Assembly: GCA_964017045.1 (NCBI GenBank)
Contig: OZ024802.1
Coordinates: 27,716,293-27,780,292 of the forward strand
Reading direction: 5' to 3'
Source: Omphiscola glabra
Lineage: Eukaryota > Mollusca > Gastropoda > Lymnaeidae
Length of the DNA stretch: 64,000 nt
Translations under genes and position numbers: made by a program
Notes under the pieces: generated by a model
What the model saw: only the letters and a program-made list of their open reading frames with translations
The model's database searches: none
What the model was told of the DNA's origin: nothing
Part shown: piece after piece, positions 39,019 through 49,678 of the stretch
How positions within the stretch are numbered: position 1 is the stretch's first letter
How the letters are laid out: each line of letters opens with the position of its first letter

Positions 39019-41875
39019 ATGCACCAAGAAGTTAAATATGGAGAGCGCCAGGATGCAAAAAACTGGCACTTGACTAGTACTGGAGTTGGTCACCACTACA
39101 GACCAGGGTACTTCTTTCCAGATTCAGAATTTAAGGTTTGTAAACTTTTGTGTAAATAATTGGTGTATTTTAAAAAAATATTTATATCCTTAACTGGAAA
39201 TTGTAATTGAATAATAAGTCTGGGCCTAACTTGTCAACTTAACTTATATTATTTTTTATTGAGTATTAGTATAGTATTACTAAGTATTAGTATTAGTCGT
39301 CATTAGTATTGAGAGTATTGACTATAATTTAATTGACTCTGAGCAAAATTGAATAATTAAAACTAAAACCTAAGAGTAATAAAATAATATGAAATTCTAC
39401 CTAAATGACTCTCTGCTACTGGTAGGAATCTTTTTGTATACATTGAAGGCATACATAGTTGTTTGTGAATTAGTATTTAAAATCTTCAGTGTTAATCTAT
39501 TCATTAAGGTATATAAAAATAAAAGCAGCAAAAACTAATTTATAATATTAACTACTTCCGTTTTGACACCTCTATCAGACTTTGCTGAGAGAGCCCTTAC
39601 CACCCAGTCTAGCTAAAGAAGATGAAGTGACAAATGATAAACCATTTTTAACAACAAAGGAATATTTCCATGATCGAAAATACCCAGGTCTATTGTACAA
39701 AGATCCTGAACATAAGAAGGCCCCTGGGCACTGGAAGGTGACATATATGAAGGATCTCACAGAGAAGGTACTTTAAGGAACATTTATAGATATGTATACT
39801 ATAAATAAAACAATAAAACAAGGGATAGCATCTTCACAGAGTCTTCTCTATGAATTATTAGCTGTAACATTTCATGATTTAAGATTACAGCATTGTGTCG
39901 AGAAATTGCGGCAAACTATTTACTTTTTGTTCTAAGAAGTTTAAAAATACATTTCTTCTAGCTTGGACAAGGTGGGTGGCGCCGACCTCTTACAATGGGC
40001 AATCAGCTAAGTGAAATGAAGGACCAGTACCAGGCAAAACCACCTGAAGTTAAAGATAAATATAAGTTTGAGGAGGTCTTTCATCCACAGAACTTTACAC
40101 TTCAGGACCATCATAAAGAAGGACCATCAAAGGTAATGTGATTCTAATACACTGAGCCTGTCTGGATATCTTTTGAACAGTGACAATCTGCTTAGGCAGA
40201 GAAATTAAAGTGCATGGATAAAAACATATATTATTTAAGGTGTTTAAAAGAAATGATTTTAAGACCTTATATACCTTATACTTATATGGTTTATTAATTT
40301 CTGGGCAAATAAGTGTGGCTGAAAATATTCAAAGTTTCAAAGGCATGCACCAGGCATGCACAAACCCTAAACAGCAGGCAACATCCAGCAGCCACATGAT
40401 TGTATTTGGCCGACATAATGTAATAAATACTTACATTGTTTATTTATAAAATTATAGCAATAATGACTGAGTCTTTTCCCATCTGTTCATAAAAATATAA
40501 CCATTTATAAAGCAGTGAGAAATATTTTCTACTACAAGGTTTTATTCTGAGAATTGCACACATCTTGAGTTAAAGACTTTGAAAATTACAATAAATAAAA
40601 TATACAGTTGGTATCTCTTTGAAAACAGGTTGGAGTTGCTAGCACACAGAATCCAAAACTTCAAGGCAAGCCTTTCTATGTCAAGGACAAGGGTGTGCTC
40701 AACATTCTTGATCCCTACCTCAGCACTACACAAAGGGATCACAGGATGTTCACCCCAGCTGAACTCAGTGACTACCCAAAGAAAGATGTTTCAACATTCT
40801 GGGAATGTGAAAATTACCCAAAAGCTTGGGGGCATGGGCTTCACCATAAGTGAGTTTCATATGTATTCACTGTGTTACCAGTTTTGTACAAACATTTATG
40901 AGTGCAATTATGGTTTTATAAAGAGTGCAATTATTGTTATATAAAATATTTATTTTTGGGGTAAAATTTTAATTTAAGTTAAAGGTAATTTGGGGCAGAT
41001 GTTATTTGCAACTGCAATTTAGGATCAATTTAAATTTACAGTTTTTAAATCCTTTAGTAGTATCAGCAATGCTATTTCCACTTGTATGAAATAAAAATTA
41101 TCATTGTGACTTTTAATTTGCATCTGGCAGACTGTCTGAATTGAATGAATTTAACCTAAAACAGCTCTATAATGTGTATGCATGCTATTGGCACATAGTA
41201 CTTATTGATAAAAATACTTATTGATTATTGATAATAATATTTTTTTTAAATTATTTGTATTATTTCATTTGAGATACAATTTTAATGACCTCTTAATCTT
41301 AAGATCTCGCGAAGAATACTGTTAGCGTGCATTGTTACATTTCCAAGCTCTCTGCCTAGAGAAAATATGTATTTATATTGTCACATTTATCATCTGCCAG
41401 CCCCCTGCCCAAAGATAATGTCCCAAGAGACAGGTTACCAATGAGAGATGAAATGGTTTTTAAAACTGCCACAAAAATTCCTCGACTACCCAAGGCTCCA
41501 ATCCCGGTGCCTCACACGTAAGTTTTCATTTTATACTGAAGTCATTTCATCATTGGTCTTTTATAAATAAAGGTCTTGTTAATCAGGTCTGCCATATTTT
41601 TAAAAAGATTTTTTTCTGTTGCGATTAAGAATATTTAAAAGCAATAATCATTACTGGTACATTAATTTTCCTTCATCAGGGGTCTGAAGACTCTGTATGA
41701 TGTCTCCTACCAAGTTCCGTCCCATGTTAACATGAAAGAGAATTACTACTGTCCTGTGGACACCCCATTCAAGCTGCCAGAGGCAAGCACCAAGTCCATC
41801 TACACAGCACCTAAAATGTATGACACAGAGTACCAAAATATTGGTAGCCGTAAGCCTATCACAGTTTCCAAGTAG
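39019..41875 (+). CDS. Uncharacterised 336-aa Pro/Tyr-rich protein, possibly axonemal
   Basis: Six exons, all GT-AG and phase-consistent: 39019-39135, 39579-39767, 39962-40132, 40629-40849, 41401-41517, 41680-41875; 336 residues, TAG stop. An in-frame TAG just upstream of the ATG supports this start. No signal peptide, membrane segment or enzymatic motif is visible. Composition is rich in Pro, Lys, Tyr, Trp and His with short linear segments: GVGHHYRPGYFF (about 23-34), TTKEYFHDRKYPGLLY, GQGGWRRPLTMGNQ, FWECENYPKAWGHGLHH, PRLPKAPIPVPHTGLKTLYD and KENYYCPVDTPFKLPEAS. Extended, repeat-poor proteins of this style are typical of ciliary and sperm microtubule inner or stabilising proteins (SAXO, SPMIP and CFAP families), but I could not match it to a named one, so the role is inference. 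It converges with the minus-strand YTH-nucleotidyltransferase gene. Confidence 0.8.
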
Positions 41876-42213
41876 ACTGGCCTACTTCTTCTAATTAAAT
41901 GTTTCAGCATTGGAGAGTGTATTTAATCACTTGTTTATCACCTTGCATGTCATGTGGCAGAATTGATGTTGGAAACAATTCATTCTTTCCAACTGTAGCT
42001 ATTATTTTATTAAAAATGTTGACCATCATTTATAAAATACCAGTACTATATAAAACACCTGCATTGCATACTTTCATTCAGCATGGACCTTTCAAATTAT
42101 TCTAAGGCAATAGGGGAGGCCGATTCGTTGCGATGATTTTTAACTTATGATTTTTAATCATCAAATTCACCACACAGCTGATAGAAAGTAAAGAGCATTA
42201 GATATTTTTTTAA

Positions 42214-42219
42214 AATAAA
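42214..42219 (+). promoter_or_regulatory. Candidate poly(A) signal for the 336-aa gene
   Basis: AATAAA about 340 bp after the stop codon. An ATTAAA at 41894 is only 19 bp past the stop. The choice between them is not decidable by eye. Confidence 0.35.
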
Positions 42220-43840
42220 TAAACAAGAAAAATTATGTCAACATTTTAAGGGGGTTTTTTTTCTTCATTTTCTGAAGTCTCTTTAATTTTTCTACAGTAG
42301 AAAAATGTTCCCATGTGGACATTAATCAAACAGTTACATTTAGTCCACTAAAAAGTTCAGTATTATTTTGTTTCCTGTACCCTTCACAAACTCTAGCTGC
42401 CATGGCTCATGAGATCTGACTGCTTGCACTAAGAGTGGATAATTGTTAATACTTTTTAACATATAACAAGATCTGCCTATTGGTACTAATTGTGTATAAT
42501 TTTTTATTTATTTTCGACACTTTAAAATGTATCATTTCAAATGTCATGGGTCTGATCCATATCAAAATTTGAAAGATAAAAAAACTTAAGTTGTCTACAA
42601 ATAAAACTTAAATAAATCTTGGGAACTGGTGAAAAATGACCTCAAAAGTTAAAAAAACAAAACAAAACTCAATTTAAAAAGGGTAAAAAGGCTGTGTTTT
42701 GAACTAATTATAAGGCAAATAATCATAAAACTCATAAAATCCACGAGTTAAGTTTTCTTTATATAAATCATCAATAAAATTTACAATGTCAAAATTATGT
42801 ATCACAGGACAAAAATTGTTTATAGTAAAGGGATTTTATCTTAAAATTAGGATAACTTTTCTTATTATAAATAAAGCAATAACTTAATTTATTGTTGAAT
42901 ATTATAAAACAGCACAAAAATTTTTTTTTACCAGAAAGTTTTTAAAATCTTTGTAAAATATGTACATTTGTCCCCTGTCTTTTCTTTGAGATACATCTTT
43001 GACATTGAAATGAACATGTTCATTTTTAAGGGGATATTAAAATTACTTTTGTTTTTTTACTAAAGCTTATAAAAATTATGACTTTGTCCATGTGTTTGTT
43101 GTTGCATGCTCATTCAACAATTGTTGATCTCCCTCTGTAGTAGGAAGGGCGGTTTAGTGCAACATTTTCTTTTAAAACAAACATTCCTTCAAATTTTAGA
43201 TATCATAAAAAAATATATCAAAAATTGGATAGATGAAAATGTAATTAATCAATACCCAACAACTCAATATGATTACAAGCTTGGTCAGAAAAACTAAAAT
43301 TTTCTGGAATGGTCAGTAATGATAACAGTAGAGACAAAGAGTCTTTGGTCAATAAACAGTTTATGGTTTTAAGATCTTTAACAGACTAGGCAAGTAAGGT
43401 CTTGTTTTCAAAATTTTTTTTTTTTTTAATTGTAAAAAAAAAGAATTATATTAAAAATGTATTTAAAAATGCTAAGTTTATACAGTCTAGTCTCTTGGGG
43501 AAAATAACTGTGTCTTAATGTATCAGAATCATGACTTGACATCAACATAATGATGTGAAAACAAGTTATTTAAAGTGTTTGATATGCATAAACAATTTAT
43601 AAATCAATTTACACTAATTATTTTATAGATTTTCACAATAAAGGAAATGTTGAAAAAAAAAAGTTACTTTTTATCACTTTATTTTTGAACAACAATTGTT
43701 GCACGGTTCAAGTTTCAATTGGTAATTTTATGAAAATAAGATTACTTTATTAATCTAAATAAATTGAAATGTGGGGTTTTTTTGGGATTACATTGCACAT
43801 ATTTATTTTTAGCATACGAATAAATACATCTTTCAACACA

Positions 43841-43846
43841 TTTATT
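43841..43846 (-). promoter_or_regulatory. Candidate poly(A) signal for the YTH-nucleotidyltransferase gene
   Basis: AATAAA on the minus strand about 90 bp past the TGA. A second lies about 40 bp further on. Confidence 0.45.
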
Positions 43847-43935
43847 TTCATTATACAAATAAATACATATTTCAACACAGACAACATTTTACAGTTATTA
43901 CAATTTAAACCCAAGACATTAAACCAAAACTTTGT

Positions 43936-46900
43936 TCACAAGTTCTGATCAGCTGGTTGGTATGGGTTAATGTCTAAGTCTTGTACTCTACACATCAGCA
44001 ACCAGTTCTCAACTTTTCTTTTGGCCTCTCCCATATCAACATCCGATAAGTTTGCCTCACTTTTCTCGATTTCTCTCAAGTAGCTATGCAAAAATATTAA
44101 AAAAATAAATGTTATAACAAATTCCGGCATTGGGTAATATATATACTAAACATCTATACATGCATGTAAACACCTGAGCCAAAATTTCAATACAACTCAC
44201 AAATGAAAATACAGATATTCTTAATCAAGAATATGTGCAAGGGTAAAAAAATGAATTGCCGCACCGAATGTAAGAAATAAAGAAACATCTGAATCATTGT
44301 TCTGAAAGTGTTTCACAGCTTTAATGTAAATTGCCTTTTCTGTCAGTTTTCTGAGTGGAAATTATGGCACTGATTTTAAAAATTGACAAACAGATGAGTG
44401 TGCTAAAACTATGACCATGAGCCAAGCAATGAGACTTCATCCAACTGATGAGTGTTCTCATCCAACAGATGAGTGTTCTCATTCAACAGATGAGTGTTCT
44501 CATTCAACAGATGAGTGTTCTAAAACTATGACCATGAGCCAAGCAATGTGATCTTATCCAACAGATGAGTGTTCAAAAACTATGACAATGTGCCAAAGAG
44601 TGAGTTTTCCGTCCACTGACTAACGCTGTTGTGATAAATACTTAAAATCTGGTTGCTCAAAGTAAACAATGCCAGTTCATTGAGAGAGAAAGATTGAACC
44701 AATCGGATCTCACTAAATCATCCCCTAACCTTTCAACAAGTCCCATTAACTCGGAGTAGCTGTACTTGCCCTGTCTGACGCCCAGCAATTCTTTCCTCTG
44801 CACAGAATCTTCATCTCTGTACACTGTCAATGTTTTCAGGGCTACCAGATCTCTGTATAGATAAAATATAAACAAGGATGTGGGAACTATCAAATGAAAT
44901 AGTAAGATCAACTAAGAAATGAAAGCTTTATGTAAAAAAAACATTTGTAAAAAAAACATTTGTGCAAAACAATGCACTTGACAAGTGTGTCCATAAAATT
45001 AAAAAAGACAACAGTACAGACAACAATACAGACAACAGTACAGACAACAGTCCAGACAACATGCCAGTTTCTAGAAGAAGAATACAGATCATTTCGGTCG
45101 ATTTTTCCAGGACTAAACAGAAATTCTCAAAATGTACTAGTCTAGGTCCATCTTTTCAGAACCTAACTTCTTCTTCTTCTGTATTGTGAGGACCCACGAT
45201 CAAAGAATTGATCATTCTGGCTCCTCTGTTTCAGAGGGGTTCACGATCTAACTGTGCATGGTTTTAATAAAGGGGATACTTCACTGGTTGCAAGGGCTAC
45301 TCAGAGATGGTATTATGAACTGGGGGTTTGGAAGACAGGAGGCAATAGATGCAAATGTGTCAAGTGTGGTCGCCTAAACTGTCGCTTTTGGAAGCTTGTT
45401 CCAGTCCCTCATTGTCTTTGGCAATTTTTTTTTTCTTGGGTAACTACATCCCGGAGCTTTTTAAAAAAAAAAAAATCTGTAACTATAAGGTAGTTATAGC
45501 TAGCAATTTAAATGTATGCAAATATCTTTTGGGGACCCCACCCAAACATTTCTGGGACCCCACCCAAACATTTTGGGAACCACTGGTCTAAGGGGCATAT
45601 TAAGAAGAGGTGTTGAGAAAGCTTGAAATACAAAACAAACAATAATAAAACAATAGCACTAGTATAAGCTGGAACGTGCTGATTAACAGGAGTCCATGAC
45701 ATGAGTAATTTTTGCAATTCAAGACCTGAACAGCTTGGTTCAGTATGAGCATACGACACATACTAAAGAGTTCTATTGACTTTATCTCCACGACACTTAC
45801 TAAAGAGTTCTATTGACTTTATCTCCACGACACTTACTAAAGAGTTCTATTGACTTTATCTCCAACACTTACCAGTATTATATATAACTTTAAAGTGTAT
45901 GTTTATATACAATTATTACATGTATATTTTGCTATATAGGTCTATTTCCTCACCTAGCATTCTGAAGAAGCCTGAGACAGATGTAGCCCAGCTTATTGAG
46001 TTTTGGGGTCAGTTGGTCAACACCCGGGTTGTTATCTTTCCATTTCTGCAGCTGCTTGAGTCCAGTATTTCCTAGTGCTTCCTTCTTATACTTGTCAAAG
46101 CAAGACCTGGGGATAACAGCGCAATTGAATTATGCTCAAATTTAACATATAATACTAATGATTTATTCTTTATAAAAAGAAGTAATTGGATGAATGGGGC
46201 CATCCATAAATGATGTCCCTCGTCAAGGGGGGTTGGGGGTCAGATTTTTGTGATGAGGTGTGACGAGGGGGAGGGGGGGACCCTCAAGCAATGTGACGTC
46301 ACATGAAAAGTAGAATATTGTAGTAAAAAATTGCACTTAATAACCTTAAATTACAAACATTTTTTACATATTCTTTCATACAACAATCATCATTATTTCA
46401 TTTTTAAACTACTATCAATGAGAGAATCAGTACAGGTATGTGAGGTCCGAATAATGGCCTCTGATCAAGTTACAGGACACCAAGGAGGAGTGGACTGGCG
46501 GTTAGGTTGCAATACCAGTTGTCAGCATTTATGGCTAAATGTGGACACAGGAGTCATAGACTTTGACCAGGCAGTGGAATTAAAAGATAACAATGGTTGA
46601 CCCTGGGGTGGGTGGGTGGTGGTGAATGTTCTAGAGCAGGGACCTGGGAGGGGGTGGTATCTTAGTACATGCTCTAGGGCAGGGATTCTTAAAATTAAAA
46701 ATAATTAAACAATTTAGTTATCATAGTTTTATTTCTTTCATTAACTTTATAAGCAAGGGAAAAAATTACCAATAAAAAGCAATGCGCCAACAAAATTCAA
46801 AAGAAAGACATTTAATGCTGCTAATCAAAATGCATACAAAATAATTTTTTTTAAAAGCAGCAACAGCTAGCAATGGCAGCAATTACAACCAGTGGCGTAG

Positions 46901-49678
46901 CTAGGGTTGGTGCCACCCGGTCCAGTAAGCTCGTGGTGTCAACCACCTCCCCCCCTCCACTTCCACAATGTTATTCTTCTTGTTTAACTTAACCCACAGT
47001 ATTGAAGGTCAGGAGGTAAATGTATTTAATAACTGTGACATGTACTTAGAATCGCTCATTGTTATAATGTTATCAAAGGATAGTTTTACTTCTCAGAATT
47101 TAGATAATTATAGCTTCTTGTAACATACACAAGTTACCAAACACTTCATTTGGTGTTGAAAAATGGTCAAAACAATGTGTTTCTGACCTAATAATAAGGT
47201 AACCTAATTGCTAACGTATCAACCTTGAAATTTTAACAAAAACACATTTTGATAGGTCTTATGAGTAGAAAATATAAGTGTTATCTGTAAACCTTTTGTG
47301 GATTTCGGTGTTTGCTCTGTAAATACTAAATTTTTCAATTTGATGTCACTCCCAGAGATGGTGTCACCCCTGTGCGGTCCGCAGCCCCCTAGCTACGCTA
47401 CTGAATACACTTTTCTGGTCTTCCACACCTCAGGGCTGGGGAGGTACTTTTACCGCTGGATAAGAACCACTGTTCAAGTGAAATGTTCCTGACACAGGTG
47501 CATTAATTTGATATCCACGGGAGGTGAATTTCTTAAGGAGTTTGTAAAGGACAGTAGTGGACACAGGGACTTTTTAAAGGGTGGGGGGTGTAGAGATTTG
47601 TGACGTTATATTTTAGGGGGGGTTTAACTTTTTGTGACGATTAGTGACGAAGGGGGAGGGGGGGTCAGAAATCGGCAAAATTTGAGTGACGTCATTTATG
47701 GATGGCCCTTATGTCTAGAGTTAAACAGGGGATGTAATTCTGTTGGTACCAGTAATCTGTAGTCATAATATGCTCTGCATTAGATTCAAAATTGAAAAAT
47801 CTGTTGGTTTTTTTTTTGGTTTTCTATAAAAATTATTTTTTTCCTCTTCTTTCTTTTGAATAGTAAGTCGATGATTTAAAAATATAAAAGTTAAACCAAA
47901 AATATCGATTTAGCAAAAAAACAAACAGATATTTCATTATGGGGAGAAAACAACCATCTGTTAAAAGCTGATTTTCCTTTACTACCTATTAAGCAAATGA
48001 TGCCTCAGTTTACAGAGTTGTCTCCACTGACAGGTTGACAAGGCCACGGCTTTGGTCTCCTCTAAAAACAGAGTTTCAACACATCTTTGATCACCTGCCA
48101 GCAGTAGTTCACAGTAACGCTGGATTTCTAAAACAGTGTAGTCAACAAGTTCTCGTTCACTGTTCTGGGGTAAAACAAAACCAAAAAAAAGTCCAAAGTT
48201 CTAACAGCAATAAAAGTGAAAAAATAAGAGGTGGACATAACCAATGAAAAGATAAAAGCCACGACCTATTAGTGAACGTTACTGAAATGTTAAATTTAAA
48301 ATGTAAAGCCAGCAAATGAACATAAAAAGATCATTAAGATAATTGGAAATTGTCTATTTAAGTGGGCAAAGCACATTTGGTTGCTTATGCTAATTACCTT
48401 AATTGTCTGTCTTGGTGGATCGAGGCTGAGTACCTGTGTGGTTTTAGCTTGATACACAATAAAAACGTCATTGTCACTCTCTGGCATGCTGCAGTTGTAT
48501 CTTGTTTAAAGGAGAGACCAAACTAGGCAACTAAATTTTATATATGAAATGTACACATATTAAGAGATGTTTCAAGAGTATTTTTAATTTGAACTTCTCA
48601 AAAGAATTTTTTTCTGCTTTCCAACACAAGATGAAACCAGACTTAGAGCACTTGTTTAAGTTTTAAATTTTAAAAGGTATAGCTAAAAAGTTTAAATTTT
48701 TGTTCTTTGCTGGTTTGTCATTAAAAAAAAAAAAAGATCGACAATATGTTGGAACAAGAAATTATCCACACTAATTTTCTTATTTATTTAACTACATTTA
48801 GTTAAAATGCATAGAAAATGAATGGCAGTACAGAAGGAAAAAAATGTACCTTTGGTTTAAAGCTTAAATAATATTTTATCATTGATATTGAATAATTACC
48901 TTTGGCTGCCAAAAGGACAAGCTAGGTGCACCTTGCCCAAATCTCTTTCCACTTTTCTTATAACAGCTGTCCACCCTCCACGAACTTCTGTCCCTAACGT
49001 TGCCTCTTCTTCTTTGAAAAATGATTCCTCATGGCTCCCAAGCTTTTCCTCTTCCTTTAACTGTTTATAGATGGACAACTTTTGGTGATGTTCATCAATC
49101 AATTCACAGAGGTCCCTGCCAACCCCCTCTTCAACAAGCTGCCAGTTGCGGGAATTATTTACTGGGGTTCCCTCCGGGAGGAGCAAATGCTGCGTGTGTT
49201 CAAAGTTTAAGCAGGCTTGCTTGATAAATGTTTGAAAATGTTTCAGCCACTTAACACTGAAATAGTGCCAACTGTTTTTGTCACTGAAAAAGTATTCTGA
49301 TTTGTTGCACAAAGTAGGCTGTGCAGAGTCAGCTTTGTCATTTCCACAGAATTTAGAAATTCCTTGTGTACTAACAAAACCCACTTCTTGTAGTGGAGCC
49401 CCATTCGTGCTGGGATCAGAATGAGAGGTACCGAGGCTTTCGTTAAAAAGACTCTCACAGTATCCATGCCAACCACGCTGATTGTTAACACTGAAGATAA
49501 GAATAACTGGTCCCTTGTGGTGTGCTCCTGAGAGAATTTCCCTTGGGTGAGGTGAGTTAGTGTGATCTCTGCACGCCCAAACACTTGTTTTAATGCATTG
49601 ATCCAAACTGTCCAAGTTAATGCATTTGGCTATAAAATATGTTGCCTCGCACAACGGTGACTCCAATGATAAAGACAT
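43936..49678 (-). CDS. YTH domain fused to RlaP/PF10127-like nucleotidyltransferase, 494 aa
   Basis: Six exons: 49678-48900, 48500-48398, 48164-47986, 46106-45954, 44852-44730, 44083-43936; 494 residues, TGA stop, with a TGA in frame upstream of the ATG. Exon 1 carries a YTH fold: YFIAKCINLDSLDQCIKTSVW (about 14-34), GPVILIFSV (56-64), GWHGYCES, NSWHYFSVKWL (135-145) and GTPVNNSRNWQLVEEGVGRDL (170-190) line up in order with YTHDF-type domains, which bind N6-methyladenosine RNA. An acidic coiled stretch (about 200-226) links to a pol-beta-superfamily nucleotidyltransferase: G257-S258, ten residues, then D269-x-D271 (PESDNDVFIVY), D302 in VDYTVLEI as a likely third carboxylate, then helical CELLLAGDQRCVETLF and KLGYICLRLLQNAR, as in the PF10127/RlaP RNA-repair-associated family. 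The catalytic GS and DxD are split by intron 1. Family placement is from motif recall. Substrate is unknown; an RNA-directed activity is inference. Confidence 0.85.
44400..44600. repeat. About 21-bp repeats, GATGAGTGTTCTCATTCAACA type
   Basis: Roughly six imperfect units, partly nested in a longer duplication sharing AAAACTATGACCATGAGCCA, lie in the last intron of the YTH-nucleotidyltransferase gene. Confidence 0.8.
45500..45592. mobile_element. hAT-like element end with short internal repeat
   Basis: Ends in GGGAACCACTG, the reverse complement of a typical hAT end (CAGTGGTTCCC), preceded by a duplicated GGGACCCCACCCAAACATTT. The other end was not located; 45170-45480 may be its body. Confidence 0.35.
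45745..45872. repeat. 37-bp tandem repeat, about 3 copies
   Basis: Units ACGACACTTACTAAAGAGTT plus CTATTGACTTTATCTCC lie 80-210 bp downstream of the donor of the exon at 45954-46106. Confidence 0.85.
46680..47472. mobile_element. hAT-like non-autonomous element (nested)
   Basis: Left end CAGGGATTCTTAA and right end TAAGAACCACTG are imperfect inverted copies with the hAT-style CAGNG start. The 8-bp flanks match only partly (five of eight). Confidence 0.5.
46890..47403. mobile_element. CAGTGGCGTAGCTAGG-type DNA element (innermost)
   Basis: Left CAGTGGCGTAGCTAGGGT and right (reverse complement) CAGTAGCGTAGCTAGGGG define TIRs of about 17 bp. The flanking 8 bases agree at five positions. No coding capacity is seen. 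Confidence 0.6.

Larger units (their letters stand above)
41876..43935. other. Convergent intergenic region, no gene seen
   Basis: About 2 kb of AT-rich sequence between the stop codons of the converging 336-aa and YTH-nucleotidyltransferase genes. It is expected to hold both 3' UTRs. Nothing repetitive stands out except a short 43797-43880 duplication with AAATAAATACAT. Confidence 0.5.
46196..47708. mobile_element. TIR DNA transposon hosting two nested elements
   Basis: Left end GGGGCCATCCATAAATGATG and right end (reverse complement) AAGGGCCATCCATAAATGAC form about 22-bp TIRs, followed on both sides by G-rich GGGGGAGGGGGGG runs and GACGTCA motifs. It lies in the third intron of the YTH-nucleotidyltransferase gene. 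No transposase is seen. Inside it are a hAT-like element (46680-47472) and, inside that, a CAGTGGCGTAGC element (46890-47403). Superfamily is not assigned. Confidence 0.65.

Noticed and set aside
45254..45493. About 80-residue frame with a CKCVKC motif
   Set aside because: No splice support on plus strand, next to a hAT-like end, inside an intron of the minus-strand gene; likely transposon debris.
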